A DNA stretch of 64,000 nucleotides from Ruminococcaceae bacterium UBA3818 (GCA_002369315.1 DFDW01000032.1:1-64000), one strand, 5' to 3'; shown: positions 9,177 through 17,047, numbered from the stretch's first letter. Notes: generated by a model not told the origin, from the sequence alone. Made by a program: numbers and translations.

Positions 9177-10085
9177 TTACAGTTGGCGCAATTCACATTC
9201 CAGCCTGTACCCGGTTTGTTCCGCAACCGTATTCTGGATTTCCCGAATCAGCTGGGTCACATCCCGGGAAGAAGCGCCCCCGCGATTGACAATAAATCCC
9301 GCGTGCTTTTCGCTGACCTGCGCGCCGCCGATCTGACGGCCCTTTAACCCGCACTGTTCAATCAAGGCGCCGGCATAATTCCCCTCAGGCCGTTTAAAAA
9401 CAGAGCCTGCGCTGGGATACTCCAGCGGCTGCTTGGATTTGCGCCGCTCCATCAGATCTTCCATCGTCCGGCGGATCTCGGCCGGATCACCGGGTCGAAG
9501 CTGCAGTTTCACTTTGGTAATACACCAGTCTTTTTCGGAAAACACGCTGTGCCGGTAGCCCAGCTGCATTTCTGAAGCGGCAATGGTCCGGGTGTTGCCC
9601 ATCCCATCCACATAATCGGCACACACGACGACATCTTTCATTTCGCCGCCGTACGCCCCAGCGTTCATAAACAGCGCGCCGCCCACATTTCCTGGGATTC
9701 CCCAGGCGAATTCCAATCCGGTAAGCCCTTCTTTTTGGGCGAAAGCCGCCGCCGCAGACAACGAAGCGCCTGCCGCGCAAAGGATCTCCCCCTCTTTCAA
9801 GGATTTCCGGATGTAGGAAAAATTGCTTCCGATCTGAATCACCGCGCCGGACACACCGCCGTCCGGCACCAGCAGGTTGGACCCGTTGCCGATCACCTGC
9901 CAGCGAATGCCGTTGGCCGCACAAAACTGGATCAGCGCCGCAGTCTGTCCCTCGTCATAAGGGCGCACCAGAATGTCACACGGGCCGCCGATCTGGAACG
10001 TGGTGTAATCTTTCATTGGCGCGTTCAGAATATATTCGCACTCCAAATTCTGGCACAGAGAGGTTAGTTTTAAAAGATCGGTCAT
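9177..10085 (-). CDS. murB: UDP-N-acetylenolpyruvoylglucosamine reductase
   Basis: MurB reduces the enolpyruvyl product of MurA with NADPH and FAD to give UDP-MurNAc in peptidoglycan synthesis. The FAD-binding PCMH domain shows NAPMKDYTTFQIGG near the start, IGNGSNLLVPDGG, and the GLEFAWGIPGNVGGALFMNAGAYGG block. The catalytic Ser is in PSAGSVFKRP, and LIEQCGLKG with an IVN segment closes the protein. At 302 residues it is the short MurB type usual in Firmicutes. It lies 29 bases before rapZ. Its pathway partner murA is in this window at 32 kb but in a separate unit. Confidence 0.96.
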   Translation of the reverse strand: MTDLLKLTSLCQNLECEYILNAPMKDYTTFQIGGPCDILVRPYDEGQTAALIQFCAANGIRWQVIGNGSNLLVPDGGVSGAVIQIGSNFSYIRKSLKEGEILCAAGASLSAAAAFAQKEGLTGLEFAWGIPGNVGGALFMNAGAYGGEMKDVVVCADYVDGMGNTRTIAASEMQLGYRHSVFSEKDWCITKVKLQLRPGDPAEIRRTMEDLMERRKSKQPLEYPSAGSVFKRPEGNYAGALIEQCGLKGRQIGGAQVSEKHAGFIVNRGGASSRDVTQLIREIQNTVAEQTGYRLECELRQL

Positions 10086-10112
10086 CTTCCGTTCCCTCCA
10101 TCAAGGCAAAAT

Positions 10113-11069
10113 TTACCGGGCACGGTTTAAAAACGCCGCGCCGATCAGCCCGGCGTCGTTCCCCAGTGTCGCCAATACAATGCGGGTCTGTTTTTCCGGC
10201 ACGCGGACATACAGCTGCGGGCGCACAGATTCCACCAGCGGACGCAGAAGATTTTCCCCTTCGTTGCTGACGCCGCCGCCGATCACCAGGACTTCCGGCG
10301 CCAAAATATTGATAATATTGGCAAGGCCGTAGCCCAGCTGCCCGATAAAGGTGTCCACTGCCGCCTGCGCCGCGGCGTCGCCCTGCTTTGCCGCCTGAAA
10401 AGCCGTTCTTCCGGATACCCTGCCGCCGTTTTCCGCGGTCAGCTTCCACATCAGGGAATCCGGATGGGCATCCATCGCCTCCTTGGTCGTGCGGATCAAT
10501 CCGGTGGCGGAAGCGTACGCTTCCAGGCACCCGCGCCGGCCGCAGGTGCATTGCCTGCCGCCCATCACAATGCCCATGTGTCCCAATTCCGCGCCGCCGT
10601 AGTGCAGACCGGTAAACAGCCTGCCGTCGATGATAATGCCGCCGCCCACGCCGGTTCCCAGCGTAACCGCTACTGCGTTGGAAGCCCCTTTGGCTGCACC
10701 GGCCAATACCTCTCCCACTGCGGCTGCATTGGCGTCGTTGGTGATATCCACTTCTTTGTGGAGTTTTTCCTGCAGGTATGCCCGCACGGGCACATTTTCA
10801 AACATCAGATTATTGGCGTATTCCACCACGCCGGTGTCTTCATTGGCTGTTCCGGGCATACCAACGCCGATCCGCTCGATCTGCTCCCAGAAAACCCCGG
10901 CATCCTCCGCCGCCTTCCCGGCGCATTCGGCCATGGCGTCCATCACTTCTTCAGCCGGGCGCGGCATACCGGTTTTGGCCTTTGCCCTGCCGACAATACG
11001 AAATTCGTCGTCCACCACGCCGGCTTTGATGTTGGTTCCTCCCAAATCGATTCCCAGATAATATCCCAT
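10113..11069 (-). CDS. glk: ROK-family glucokinase
   Basis: The protein has the ROK kinase signature: DLGGTN at about residues 8-13 for phosphate binding, VGMPGT, the GTGVGGGII phosphate loop, and a zinc site of type CxCGxxGCxE (CTCGRRGCLE). It most likely phosphorylates glucose in the cytosol, feeding PfkA. Assignment as glucokinase rather than another ROK sugar kinase is by overall similarity. The open frame extends to 11108; the ATG at 11069 is preferred since the protein then begins as family members do and AAGGAG lies upstream. It sits 23 bases after hprK, which links sugar entry and carbon-catabolite control. Confidence 0.88.
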   Translation of the reverse strand: MGYYLGIDLGGTNIKAGVVDDEFRIVGRAKAKTGMPRPAEEVMDAMAECAGKAAEDAGVFWEQIERIGVGMPGTANEDTGVVEYANNLMFENVPVRAYLQEKLHKEVDITNDANAAAVGEVLAGAAKGASNAVAVTLGTGVGGGIIIDGRLFTGLHYGGAELGHMGIVMGGRQCTCGRRGCLEAYASATGLIRTTKEAMDAHPDSLMWKLTAENGGRVSGRTAFQAAKQGDAAAQAAVDTFIGQLGYGLANIINILAPEVLVIGGGVSNEGENLLRPLVESVRPQLYVRVPEKQTRIVLATLGNDAGLIGAAFLNRAR

Positions 11070-11092
11070 ATAATCTTGCTGCTCCTTATCGA

Positions 11093-12049
11093 TTAATAGG
11101 CATCCCAATCGGTGGGCCCATCGCCCTGATCGATCATGCCCAGTTTTTCCAATAGCTCCTGCGCAGCGTTGTACCCCATCTTTTTCTGACGGTTGTTCAT
11201 CGCCGCCACTTCAATAATGATAGCCAAATTTCGGCCCGGTTTGATCGGAATGGTCAAAGAAGGCACCGAAATACCTAAAATTTCCGTCTGTTCATTGTCC
11301 ATGCCCATCCGGTCGTAAACCCGGTCCGGATTCCACGGCTCAAGCTGAATGACCATGTTGATTTTTTCCGTTTCTTTAATGGAGCCCATACCGAAAATCC
11401 GCCGCGCGTTGATAATGCCTACGCCGCGCAGTTCCAGGAAGTGGCGGATATTTTCCGGGGAAGTTCCCACCAGCGTCCGGTTAGACACACGCCGGATTTC
11501 CACCGCGTCGTCGGCGATCAGCCGATGCCCGCGTTTGACCAGCTCCACTGCCGTTTCACTTTTTCCTACGCCGCTTTCGCCCAGCAGCAGGATTCCCTCG
11601 CCGTACACCTCGACCAAAACGCCGTGCCGGGTCACCCGCGGCGCCAGCTCTGTCGCCAGGATACCCACCATGCTGGAAAGAAACACCGATGTGGATTCCG
11701 GCGTGCGCAAAAGCGGCACCTTGTATTTTTTGGCGCATTCCAGCATCTGCGGGAAAATTTCCAGTTCCCGGGAAACGACCACCACCGGCGGCTTCAGCGC
11801 AAAATAGGAGTCCAGCTTCTGCATCAGGGTGTCTTCGTCGAATTTTTTCAAATAAGCATATTCCGACAGTCCGATCAGCTGAATGCGGGAACTGTCAAAA
11901 TACTCAAAAAACCCGCCCAGCTGTAGGCCGGGACGGTTTACGTCCATGCTGCTGATTTTTATATCGTTCAGATCATACGGAGAATAAATCAGCTCTACAT
12001 CCAGATCTTTGACAATTTTGGAGAGTTTAACCGAATAAGCGTGTTCCAT
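11093..12049 (-). CDS. hprK: HPr kinase/phosphorylase
   Basis: HprK phosphorylates and dephosphorylates Ser46 of HPr, so it sets carbon-catabolite repression through CcpA. The 318-residue protein has the N-terminal domain and a C-terminal kinase with Walker A GESGVGKS at residues 157-164. The HprK signature block follows the ELRGVGIINARRIFG segment, and the end MGYNAAQELLEKLG is typical. The reading frame extends upstream to 12193, but that start would overlap the promoter; the ATG at 12049 has AGGAG 8 bases upstream. It is the first gene of a six-gene operon ending with dnaE. Confidence 0.96.
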   Translation of the reverse strand: MEHAYSVKLSKIVKDLDVELIYSPYDLNDIKISSMDVNRPGLQLGGFFEYFDSSRIQLIGLSEYAYLKKFDEDTLMQKLDSYFALKPPVVVVSRELEIFPQMLECAKKYKVPLLRTPESTSVFLSSMVGILATELAPRVTRHGVLVEVYGEGILLLGESGVGKSETAVELVKRGHRLIADDAVEIRRVSNRTLVGTSPENIRHFLELRGVGIINARRIFGMGSIKETEKINMVIQLEPWNPDRVYDRMGMDNEQTEILGISVPSLTIPIKPGRNLAIIIEVAAMNNRQKKMGYNAAQELLEKLGMIDQGDGPTDWDAY

Positions 12050-12164
12050 GTTTGATTCTCCTATCCCGGCAGGCCTTTTCCCGCCGTTTTTCGCCCGCCG
12101 CAAGGCGAGGCTGCTGTCCTTGCCCGGCCGGGAATCAATGTGCCCGCCGCGGTCTTTCGTATTT

Positions 12165-12193
12165 ATTATACCCCACACCAGTCGGCCTTGCAA
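12165..12193 (-). promoter_or_regulatory. Sigma-A promoter of the hprK-dnaE operon
   Basis: On the minus strand TTGCAA and TATAAT are 17 bases apart. The leader of about 110 bases before hprK is rich in GC dyads, for example the CCGGC elements at 12064-12069 and 12123-12132, which may fold. Confidence 0.75.
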
Positions 12194-12266
12194 TAAACTT
12201 TCTGTAAAACAAATTGCAAGAAAATTTGGCCTGTTTGAAGTATTTTAACCGCCTGATTCTTTTTCA

Positions 12267-12295
12267 TTGTGAACCAATCAAAAATGTGCTATAAT
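12267..12295 (+). promoter_or_regulatory. Sigma-A promoter of the GT4 gene
   Basis: TTGTGA (12267-12272) and TATAAT (12290-12295) are 17 bases apart. It is divergent from the hprK promoter, about 75 bases away. The 12050-12399 stretch holds these two promoters and leaders and no gene. Confidence 0.75.
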
Positions 12296-12399
12296 AATTT
12301 TACAGTATAATCAGAAATCAGAGATTTCCGACCTAAAAAACGAAAACATATTTCGGCAAATTTTTTGCAAATGGATAGAAACAGTATCGGAGGACGGTT

Positions 12400-13590
12400 A
12401 TGAGAATCGCATTATTTACCGAAACGTATCTGCCCCACATCAACGGGGTCGTAACCCATGTAAAAATCCTGCGGGACGGTCTTTTGCAGCAAGGACATGA
12501 AGTATTGGTCGTTACTGCGGATTACCAGGCCCGCCATCATTACATAAAAGACGGTATTCTTCATTGTCCCGCCATTAAAAGCAAACGCTTTTACGGATAC
12601 GGCGTGGCCTCGCCGTTCAGCCGGCGCAGGCTCAAACTGGTGGATGATTTCCACCCGGATATTATCCATATCCACAACGAGTTCGGCGTAGGGATCTCGG
12701 GTATTTTTGCGGCCAAGCAGCTGCATGTTCCTCTGGTGTACACGCTGCACACGATGTACGATGATTATCTGTATTACGTGGCTCCCCGCCGCCTGCTGCG
12801 GGCTGCCAAAAAACTCAGCCACGATTATTTCCGCCTGCTGGGCAACGCCGCCACCGAATTGACCGGTCCCTCGCCCAAATGCCAGGAATATTTCCAGCAG
12901 ATCGGTGTAAAGAAAGACGTCAACGTGATTCCCAACGCGGTGGAACTGGATGATTTTGGCCCCGACCGGATTTCTCCGGAACAGAAAGCGGAATTCCGCC
13001 GCCGCTACCATATTCCAGACGACGTGATGGTCGCCTGCTTTGTCGGCCGGCTCGGCCATGAAAAAAGCGTGGACGTTCTGCTGGACTACTGGGCCCGTAC
13101 CATTACGCCGGAAGATAAAATCATGCTGTGCGTAATCGGCGGCGGTCCCGTTCAGGAAGAGCTGGAGCAGCAGGCCAAGGATCTGGGAATTGATTCCATG
13201 GTCGTATTCACAGGAGCGGTACCGCACGATCAAATGCCGCCCTATTATGCCGCCTGCGATGTATATGTAACCGCCTCCCTGTCCGACACAAACTCTATTT
13301 CGATGTTGGAAGGAATGGCTTCCGGCCTGCCGGTCCTGCGCCGGTACGACGCCCTGAACGAAAACGTAGACCAGATTCGCGACGGCGTAAACGGCTATAT
13401 TTTCAATTCGCCCGAAGAGATGGCCTCGGAACTGCGCCGGGTGAAAAACCTGTCGCCGGAACAGCTGAGCATTCTCAAAGCTTCTGTCATCGAGTCTGTC
13501 AAGCGTTCCGGCGCGGAGGCTCTGGCCAATTACACTTGCAGCGTTTACCGCAAAGCGATGGCCGTTGCGTCCGCCCCCGCCCAGAAATAA
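12400..13590 (+). CDS. GT4 glycosyltransferase, probably diacylglycerol glucosyltransferase type
   Basis: The 396-residue protein is a GT-B retaining glycosyltransferase. The N-terminal MRIALFTETYLPHINGVV contains the Gly-rich acceptor loop; the C-terminal half has FVGRLGHEKSVDVLL and the donor-site motif EGMASGLPVL. These resemble the family of 1,2-diacylglycerol 3-glucosyltransferases that make glycolipids and lipoteichoic acid anchors, but a glycan acceptor is also possible. No signal peptide or membrane span is seen; it should act at the inner membrane face. GGAGG is 6 bases before the ATG. It has its own promoter and terminator. Confidence 0.85.
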   Translation: MRIALFTETYLPHINGVVTHVKILRDGLLQQGHEVLVVTADYQARHHYIKDGILHCPAIKSKRFYGYGVASPFSRRRLKLVDDFHPDIIHIHNEFGVGISGIFAAKQLHVPLVYTLHTMYDDYLYYVAPRRLLRAAKKLSHDYFRLLGNAATELTGPSPKCQEYFQQIGVKKDVNVIPNAVELDDFGPDRISPEQKAEFRRRYHIPDDVMVACFVGRLGHEKSVDVLLDYWARTITPEDKIMLCVIGGGPVQEELEQQAKDLGIDSMVVFTGAVPHDQMPPYYAACDVYVTASLSDTNSISMLEGMASGLPVLRRYDALNENVDQIRDGVNGYIFNSPEEMASELRRVKNLSPEQLSILKASVIESVKRSGAEALANYTCSVYRKAMAVASAPAQK

Positions 13591-13637
13591 CGCTGTCGGG
13601 CTTACAGACTGGCCCGCTCGTTCAAAAAACACACTGC

Positions 13638-13666
13638 TGCCCGGGCTTTTGCCCGGGCATTTTTTG
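13638..13666 (+). terminator. Terminator of the GT4 gene
   Basis: An 8-bp stem GCCCGGGC/GCCCGGGC with a TTTT loop is followed by a T run. Confidence 0.9.
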
Positions 13667-13741
13667 TGTATCCCTTTTTGATGGAGCCGTCAGCATCTTT
13701 TCTTTTTTCGCCTGTTCTATGATAATTTCGCCGAACCCCCC

Positions 13742-13769
13742 TTGCATTCCTGTAAAAATACGTTATAAT
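13742..13769 (+). promoter_or_regulatory. Sigma-A promoter of pepA
   Basis: TTGCAT (13742-13747) and TATAAT (13764-13769) are 16 bases apart. The start codon follows 34 bases later. Confidence 0.7.
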
Positions 13770-13803
13770 ACGTATTAGAAATCACTTGAAAGGACGGTGC
13801 AAT

Positions 13804-15222
13804 ATGAACTATTCATTTGTAAAAGATTTTTCCGAAATCGGCGCGTGCGATGTTTATATCGGCGCGGTAAATTCCGGTGCAAAAAGCAAAAAAGCCTGCA
13901 AATTTGCCGGTGAGCTGCTGGCAGCGGCAGATGAAAAACGTTTCAGCGGAAAAGAAGGACAGCTTCTTTCGGTAAACCTCGTAAAAGATGGTAAGCTGAT
14001 CACCTGCATTTTCGCGGGATTGGGTGAAAACACGTCCTGCAAATCGGTGGAGACCGCTTTTGCCAGCGCAGTAAAAGAAGCGAAAAAACAAAAGCCCGGT
14101 ACCATCGGCGTTTTTGTAGACCCGGATTTCGCCGACAAATGCGTTGAGGCAGTACTGCTGGCGGACGATGGGTTCAACACACATAAATCGGAAAAAGCAG
14201 AGGAAATTTCCTACACCTTTTACGGTGTGGACCAGGAACAGGTCAAAGAAGGAATCGTTCTGGGCGAAGCGGTACGCAATACCCGCCGCCTGGTCAACGA
14301 ACCGTCCAATGTCATGACCCCGGCACAGTTGGCCACCGAGGCGCTGCTGGCCGGCGCGGACAGCGGTTTCGATGTTCGGATCTACAATCTTGAAGAAATC
14401 AAAAATCTGGGCATGAAAGCGTTTCTTGAGGTTGCCCGTGGAAGCGACCGGGAACCGAAAGTCATCGCCATGTCCTATATGGGCGACCCGGAAAGCCGGG
14501 AAATTCTCGGTCTGGTGGGCAAAGGGCTTTGCTATGACAGCGGCGGCTACTCGCTGAAGCCCTCCACCGGTATGGAAACCATGCATACCGACATGGGCGG
14601 CGCCGGCGCCGTCATCGGCGCGATCAGCGCCATCGCTAAAATGAAGCTGAAAATCAACGTGACCGCGGTGGTTGCCGCCTGTGAGAATATCCTCTCGGCC
14701 CACGCTTACCATCCCGGCGATATCATCAGTTCCATGGCGGGCAAGACCATCGAGATCAACAATACCGACGCTGAGGGCCGTGTCACGCTGGCCGACGCGG
14801 TAACCTTTGCCATCCGGGAACAGAAAGCGACCCGCATCATTGACGTGGCAACTTTGACCGGCGCCGCGATCACCGCTTTGGGCAACGAGATCACCGCCGT
14901 GGTCAGCGACAGCGACGAACTGTGGGAAAATGCCCAAAAAGCGGCTGTACCCGCCTGCGAAAAAGTTTGGCGTCTTCCGGTGGACGAAGTGCTGGGCAAA
15001 GCGCTGGACTCCAAAACCGCGGATATGCGCAACAGCAGCGGCCGCGCGGCCGGTACCATCTGCGGCGGCATGTTTATCCAGAAGTTTACCGAAGGTCTGC
15101 CTTGGCTGCATCTGGACATCGCCGGCACCAGCTACACCGAGGGCAATGCGGTTTGCTCCTTTGGCGCAACCGGAGTCGGTGTCCGTCTGTTGTATCATGT
15201 GGCGAAAAATTGCGAAAAATAA
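13804..15222 (+). CDS. pepA: Leucyl aminopeptidase, M17 family
   Basis: M17 enzymes are cytosolic hexameric two-metal aminopeptidases that release N-terminal residues from peptides. The signature NTDAEGR is at residues 320-326. Metal ligands include Lys240 (GKGLCYD) and Asp245; DMGGAGA and the helix after GTICGG complete the active site. Length is 472 residues. The start is the ATG at 13804 with AAAGGA upstream; the frame opens slightly earlier at 13786. A metallohydrolase gene follows after 83 bases and a hairpin, perhaps in the same unit for peptide and acyl-amino-acid breakdown. Confidence 0.94.
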   Translation: MNYSFVKDFSEIGACDVYIGAVNSGAKSKKACKFAGELLAAADEKRFSGKEGQLLSVNLVKDGKLITCIFAGLGENTSCKSVETAFASAVKEAKKQKPGTIGVFVDPDFADKCVEAVLLADDGFNTHKSEKAEEISYTFYGVDQEQVKEGIVLGEAVRNTRRLVNEPSNVMTPAQLATEALLAGADSGFDVRIYNLEEIKNLGMKAFLEVARGSDREPKVIAMSYMGDPESREILGLVGKGLCYDSGGYSLKPSTGMETMHTDMGGAGAVIGAISAIAKMKLKINVTAVVAACENILSAHAYHPGDIISSMAGKTIEINNTDAEGRVTLADAVTFAIREQKATRIIDVATLTGAAITALGNEITAVVSDSDELWENAQKAAVPACEKVWRLPVDEVLGKALDSKTADMRNSSGRAAGTICGGMFIQKFTEGLPWLHLDIAGTSYTEGNAVCSFGATGVGVRLLYHVAKNCEK

Positions 15223-15226
15223 CTGC

Positions 15227-15254
15227 TTTCAGGGAGCTTTCCGGCTCCCTGAAA
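15227..15254. other. Intercistronic hairpin after pepA
   Basis: An 11-bp perfect stem (TTTCAGGGAGC with its complement, loop of 6) lies just after the pepA stop. It is followed by A rather than T on the plus strand, so it is probably a stabilising or attenuating hairpin and not a full terminator. Confidence 0.4.
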
Positions 15255-15305
15255 AAAAGAGGTAAGGTAAGCTTTAGCTAACTTCCGAAGAAAGGAACTG
15301 ACTGC

Positions 15306-16259
15306 ATGAAAAACATCCTGAAAATCGGAAATTTAGAAGCCCATGCGGGGCAAAAAGTACATGGCAGCTATCAGGTGGCCGGAACCAGTCTGACCATGCC
15401 GGTAACGCTGATCAACGGTAGCGGAGAGGGAAAAGTGCTGCTGCTGACCGCCGGCGTCCATCCAGATGAGTACCCGGGCATCGCGGCGGCAATTCAGCTG
15501 TCCAACGAGCTGCAGCCGGAGGATATCTGCGGAGGGATCGTCATTGTCCCGATGACCAATTACAGCGGCTTTCTGGCAAAAAAGGGCTCCCATATTCCTG
15601 AGGATGACAAAAACTTGAACCGCCTGTTTCCCGGAGACCCGAACGGCACCGAGGGAGACCGCCTGGCCTGGGCCATCACCCAGGATTTCCATAGCGTCTG
15701 TGATTATAACATCGACCTGCATTCCGGCGGCGCGGATGAGGCAATGAAACCTCTGATTTTCTTTTCCGTCATGGGAGGTCCCGAGATCGAAGAAATTTCC
15801 CGGCAGATGGCGCTGTCCTGCAGCGTAAGCTACATTGTCCGCTCTACTGAGACCAGCGGAGAGTATAGCTCGGCAGTGCTTCACGGGCTGCCCTCCATTC
15901 TGCTGGAGCGCGGAGGAAACGGTTTCTGGAGCCAGGAAGAAACCAACGCTGACAAGCGCGATGTCCTCTCTGTATTGAAAACGCTGGGCATTTTGAAAAA
16001 AGAAGTAGCGCCCGCAGAAAAACCTGTCGAGATCGCTAATGCCAAGTACTATGTGGCCGGCGATACCGGATGCTGGTATCCCTGCTTCCGGCCAGGCGAT
16101 AAAGTAAAAAAAGGAGAACTGTTGGGTGAAATCCGGGATCACCGGGATCAGGTGCTTTCCAGCTACTATGCGGAATTTGACGGAGTGGTGCTGTACGAGA
16201 CTTCTTCTTTGTCTATTTTGAAAAACAGGGCGCTGGTAGCCTTTGGAAAGCTGGACTGA
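15306..16259 (+). CDS. Succinylglutamate desuccinylase/aspartoacylase-family metallohydrolase
   Basis: The 317-residue protein belongs to the AstE/AspA branch of M14-like zinc hydrolases. The zinc ligands are visible as GVHPDEYPG (His and Glu) and DLHSGG (His). The C-terminal beta domain (CFRPGDKVKKGELLGEI) resembles a biotinyl-lipoyl-like barrel found in this family. Such enzymes deacylate N-acyl amino acids or act as small amidases; the substrate is not known. The ATG has AAAGGA upstream. It follows pepA and is closed by a strong terminator, so the two may form a degradation unit. Confidence 0.85.
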   Translation: MKNILKIGNLEAHAGQKVHGSYQVAGTSLTMPVTLINGSGEGKVLLLTAGVHPDEYPGIAAAIQLSNELQPEDICGGIVIVPMTNYSGFLAKKGSHIPEDDKNLNRLFPGDPNGTEGDRLAWAITQDFHSVCDYNIDLHSGGADEAMKPLIFFSVMGGPEIEEISRQMALSCSVSYIVRSTETSGEYSSAVLHGLPSILLERGGNGFWSQEETNADKRDVLSVLKTLGILKKEVAPAEKPVEIANAKYYVAGDTGCWYPCFRPGDKVKKGELLGEIRDHRDQVLSSYYAEFDGVVLYETSSLSILKNRALVAFGKLD

Positions 16260-16291
16260 ACGCAGTTTTTTCCCAATCGGATACGTTGATC

Positions 16292-16333
16292 AAAATCCAT
16301 CGCGGATTCCATCCATGCCCGCGATGGATTTTT
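16292..16333 (+). terminator. Terminator after the metallohydrolase gene
   Basis: A 12-bp stem AAATCCATCGCG/CGCGATGGATTT with a 15-base loop is followed by T residues. Confidence 0.8.
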
Positions 16334-16364
16334 GATGAACATTTGAAAAAAAAGCAAAAAACAC

Positions 16365-16393
16365 TTGCATCTGCGTTAAAAATATGATATTAT
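16365..16393 (+). promoter_or_regulatory. Promoter of the tRNA genes
   Basis: TTGCAT (16365-16370) and TATTAT (16388-16393) are 17 bases apart, ending 21 bases before tRNA-Ala. Confidence 0.65.
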
Positions 16394-16414
16394 AAATCCC
16401 GCGATAGCAATTAT

Positions 16415-16490
16415 GGGGGCGTAACTCAGTTGGTAGAGTGTCACACTGGCAGTGTGGAAGTCGTGAGTTCGAGTCTCATCGTCTCCACCA
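16415..16490 (+). tRNA. tRNA-Ala, anticodon GGC
   Basis: The 76-base gene folds fully: acceptor GGGGGCG/CGTCTCC, D stem ACTC/GAGT, anticodon stem TCACA/TGTGG with loop CTGGCAG, and T arm GTGAG/CTCAT with TTCGAGT. The loop gives anticodon GGC, which reads GCC alanine codons. The G3-U70 wobble, the main identity element for alanyl-tRNA synthetase, is present along with discriminator A73. CCA is encoded. Confidence 0.95.
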
Positions 16491-16526
16491 AAACCTGCGG
16501 TATCGGATGGGTATCCGTAGGTTTTT
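16491..16526 (+). terminator. Hairpin with T run between the two tRNA genes
   Basis: AAACCTGCGG pairs with TCCGTAGGTTT (10 bp including one G-U) and is followed by TTTTT. It has the form of an intrinsic terminator directly after tRNA-Ala, so tRNA-Val may be transcribed only by read-through. Confidence 0.65.
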
Positions 16527-16547
16527 CCATTCCAGGGCCATCCATTT

Positions 16548-16624
16548 GGAGGCGTAGCTCAGCTGGTTAGAGTGCCTGCTTCACACGCAGGAGGTCCCGG
16601 GTTCGAGCCCCGGCGTGTCCACCA
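16548..16624 (+). tRNA. tRNA-Val, anticodon CAC, with irregular acceptor stem
   Basis: The 77-base gene has D stem GCTC/GAGT, anticodon stem CCTGC/GCAGG with loop TTCACAC (anticodon CAC, GTG codons), T arm CCGGG/CCCGG and encoded CCA. The acceptor strands GGAGGCG and CGTGTCC do not match fully: position 4 faces 69 as G-G and 5-68 is G-U. The other five pairs hold. No promoter was seen between it and the preceding hairpin. Confidence 0.88.
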
Positions 16625-16657
16625 AAAATCCCGAACGCAAAAGCGTTCGGGATTTTT
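16625..16657 (+). terminator. Terminator after tRNA-Val
   Basis: A perfect stem of about 13 bp (AAATCCCGAACGC and complement, loop AAAA) is followed by a T run. Confidence 0.9.
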
Positions 16658-16740
16658 ACTTATTACCTTTTCACGATTTATTATTCACTCGTCCGCCCAT
16701 TCGGGATTTTGGTAAGTAATAAGTAACAGCGAATCGTGAA
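16658..16740. repeat. Inverted and direct short repeats, possible dispersed intergenic repeat
   Basis: ACTTATTAC (16658-16666) and TTCACGATT (16670-16678) both recur as exact reverse complements at 16716-16724 and 16732-16740. TTCGGGATTTT from the preceding terminator recurs at about 16700. The arms occur in the same order rather than nested, so two alternative hairpins compete. No gene is seen from 16658 to 17047 apart from the terminator-like hairpin and the degV promoter. Confidence 0.5.
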
Positions 16741-16810
16741 GAAATTGAGAGTTCCGCTTCGCGGACGATTGAAATGATATTGAGCGGCATCTATCGTGTT
16801 GCGTTGTTAC

Positions 16811-16849
16811 AATAAAAAAGCCGCGACTTTTTGTCGTGGCTTTTTTATT
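16811..16849. terminator. Orphan bidirectional terminator
   Basis: A 17-base arm (AATAAAAAAGCCGCGAC) pairs with 16833-16849 around a TTTTT loop, with T runs on both strands. No annotated gene lies directly upstream on either strand. Confidence 0.7.
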
Positions 16850-16973
16850 GCCCTCAGCCCGGCCCAACGGATCTTAGCGCCAATTTGGCATGGAACGGCA
16901 AACAGGTTACAGTGCTCAGGTACCGCCCCTAAAAATAATTTTTTCTTTTTTCAAAAAGAAAACACAAAAATCC

Positions 16974-17001
16974 TTGTAAAATGCGCAGAATATGGTATTA
17001 T
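16974..17001 (+). promoter_or_regulatory. Promoter of degV
   Basis: TTGTAA (16974-16979) and TATTAT (16996-17001) are 16 bases apart, with GG before the -10 box. Confidence 0.6.
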
Positions 17002-17047
17002 GAATTTGTAAAATCGTTTTTAAAACTACGTCTTGGAGGTTTTATCC

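Noticed and set aside
12412..13632. A 406-residue frame antisense to the GT4 gene
   Set aside because: It is a shadow of a clear glycosyltransferase and has no ribosome site or recognisable domain.
13813..15198. A 461-residue open frame antisense to pepA
   Set aside because: It mirrors pepA codon use, with no motif and no initiation signal; pepA itself is certain.
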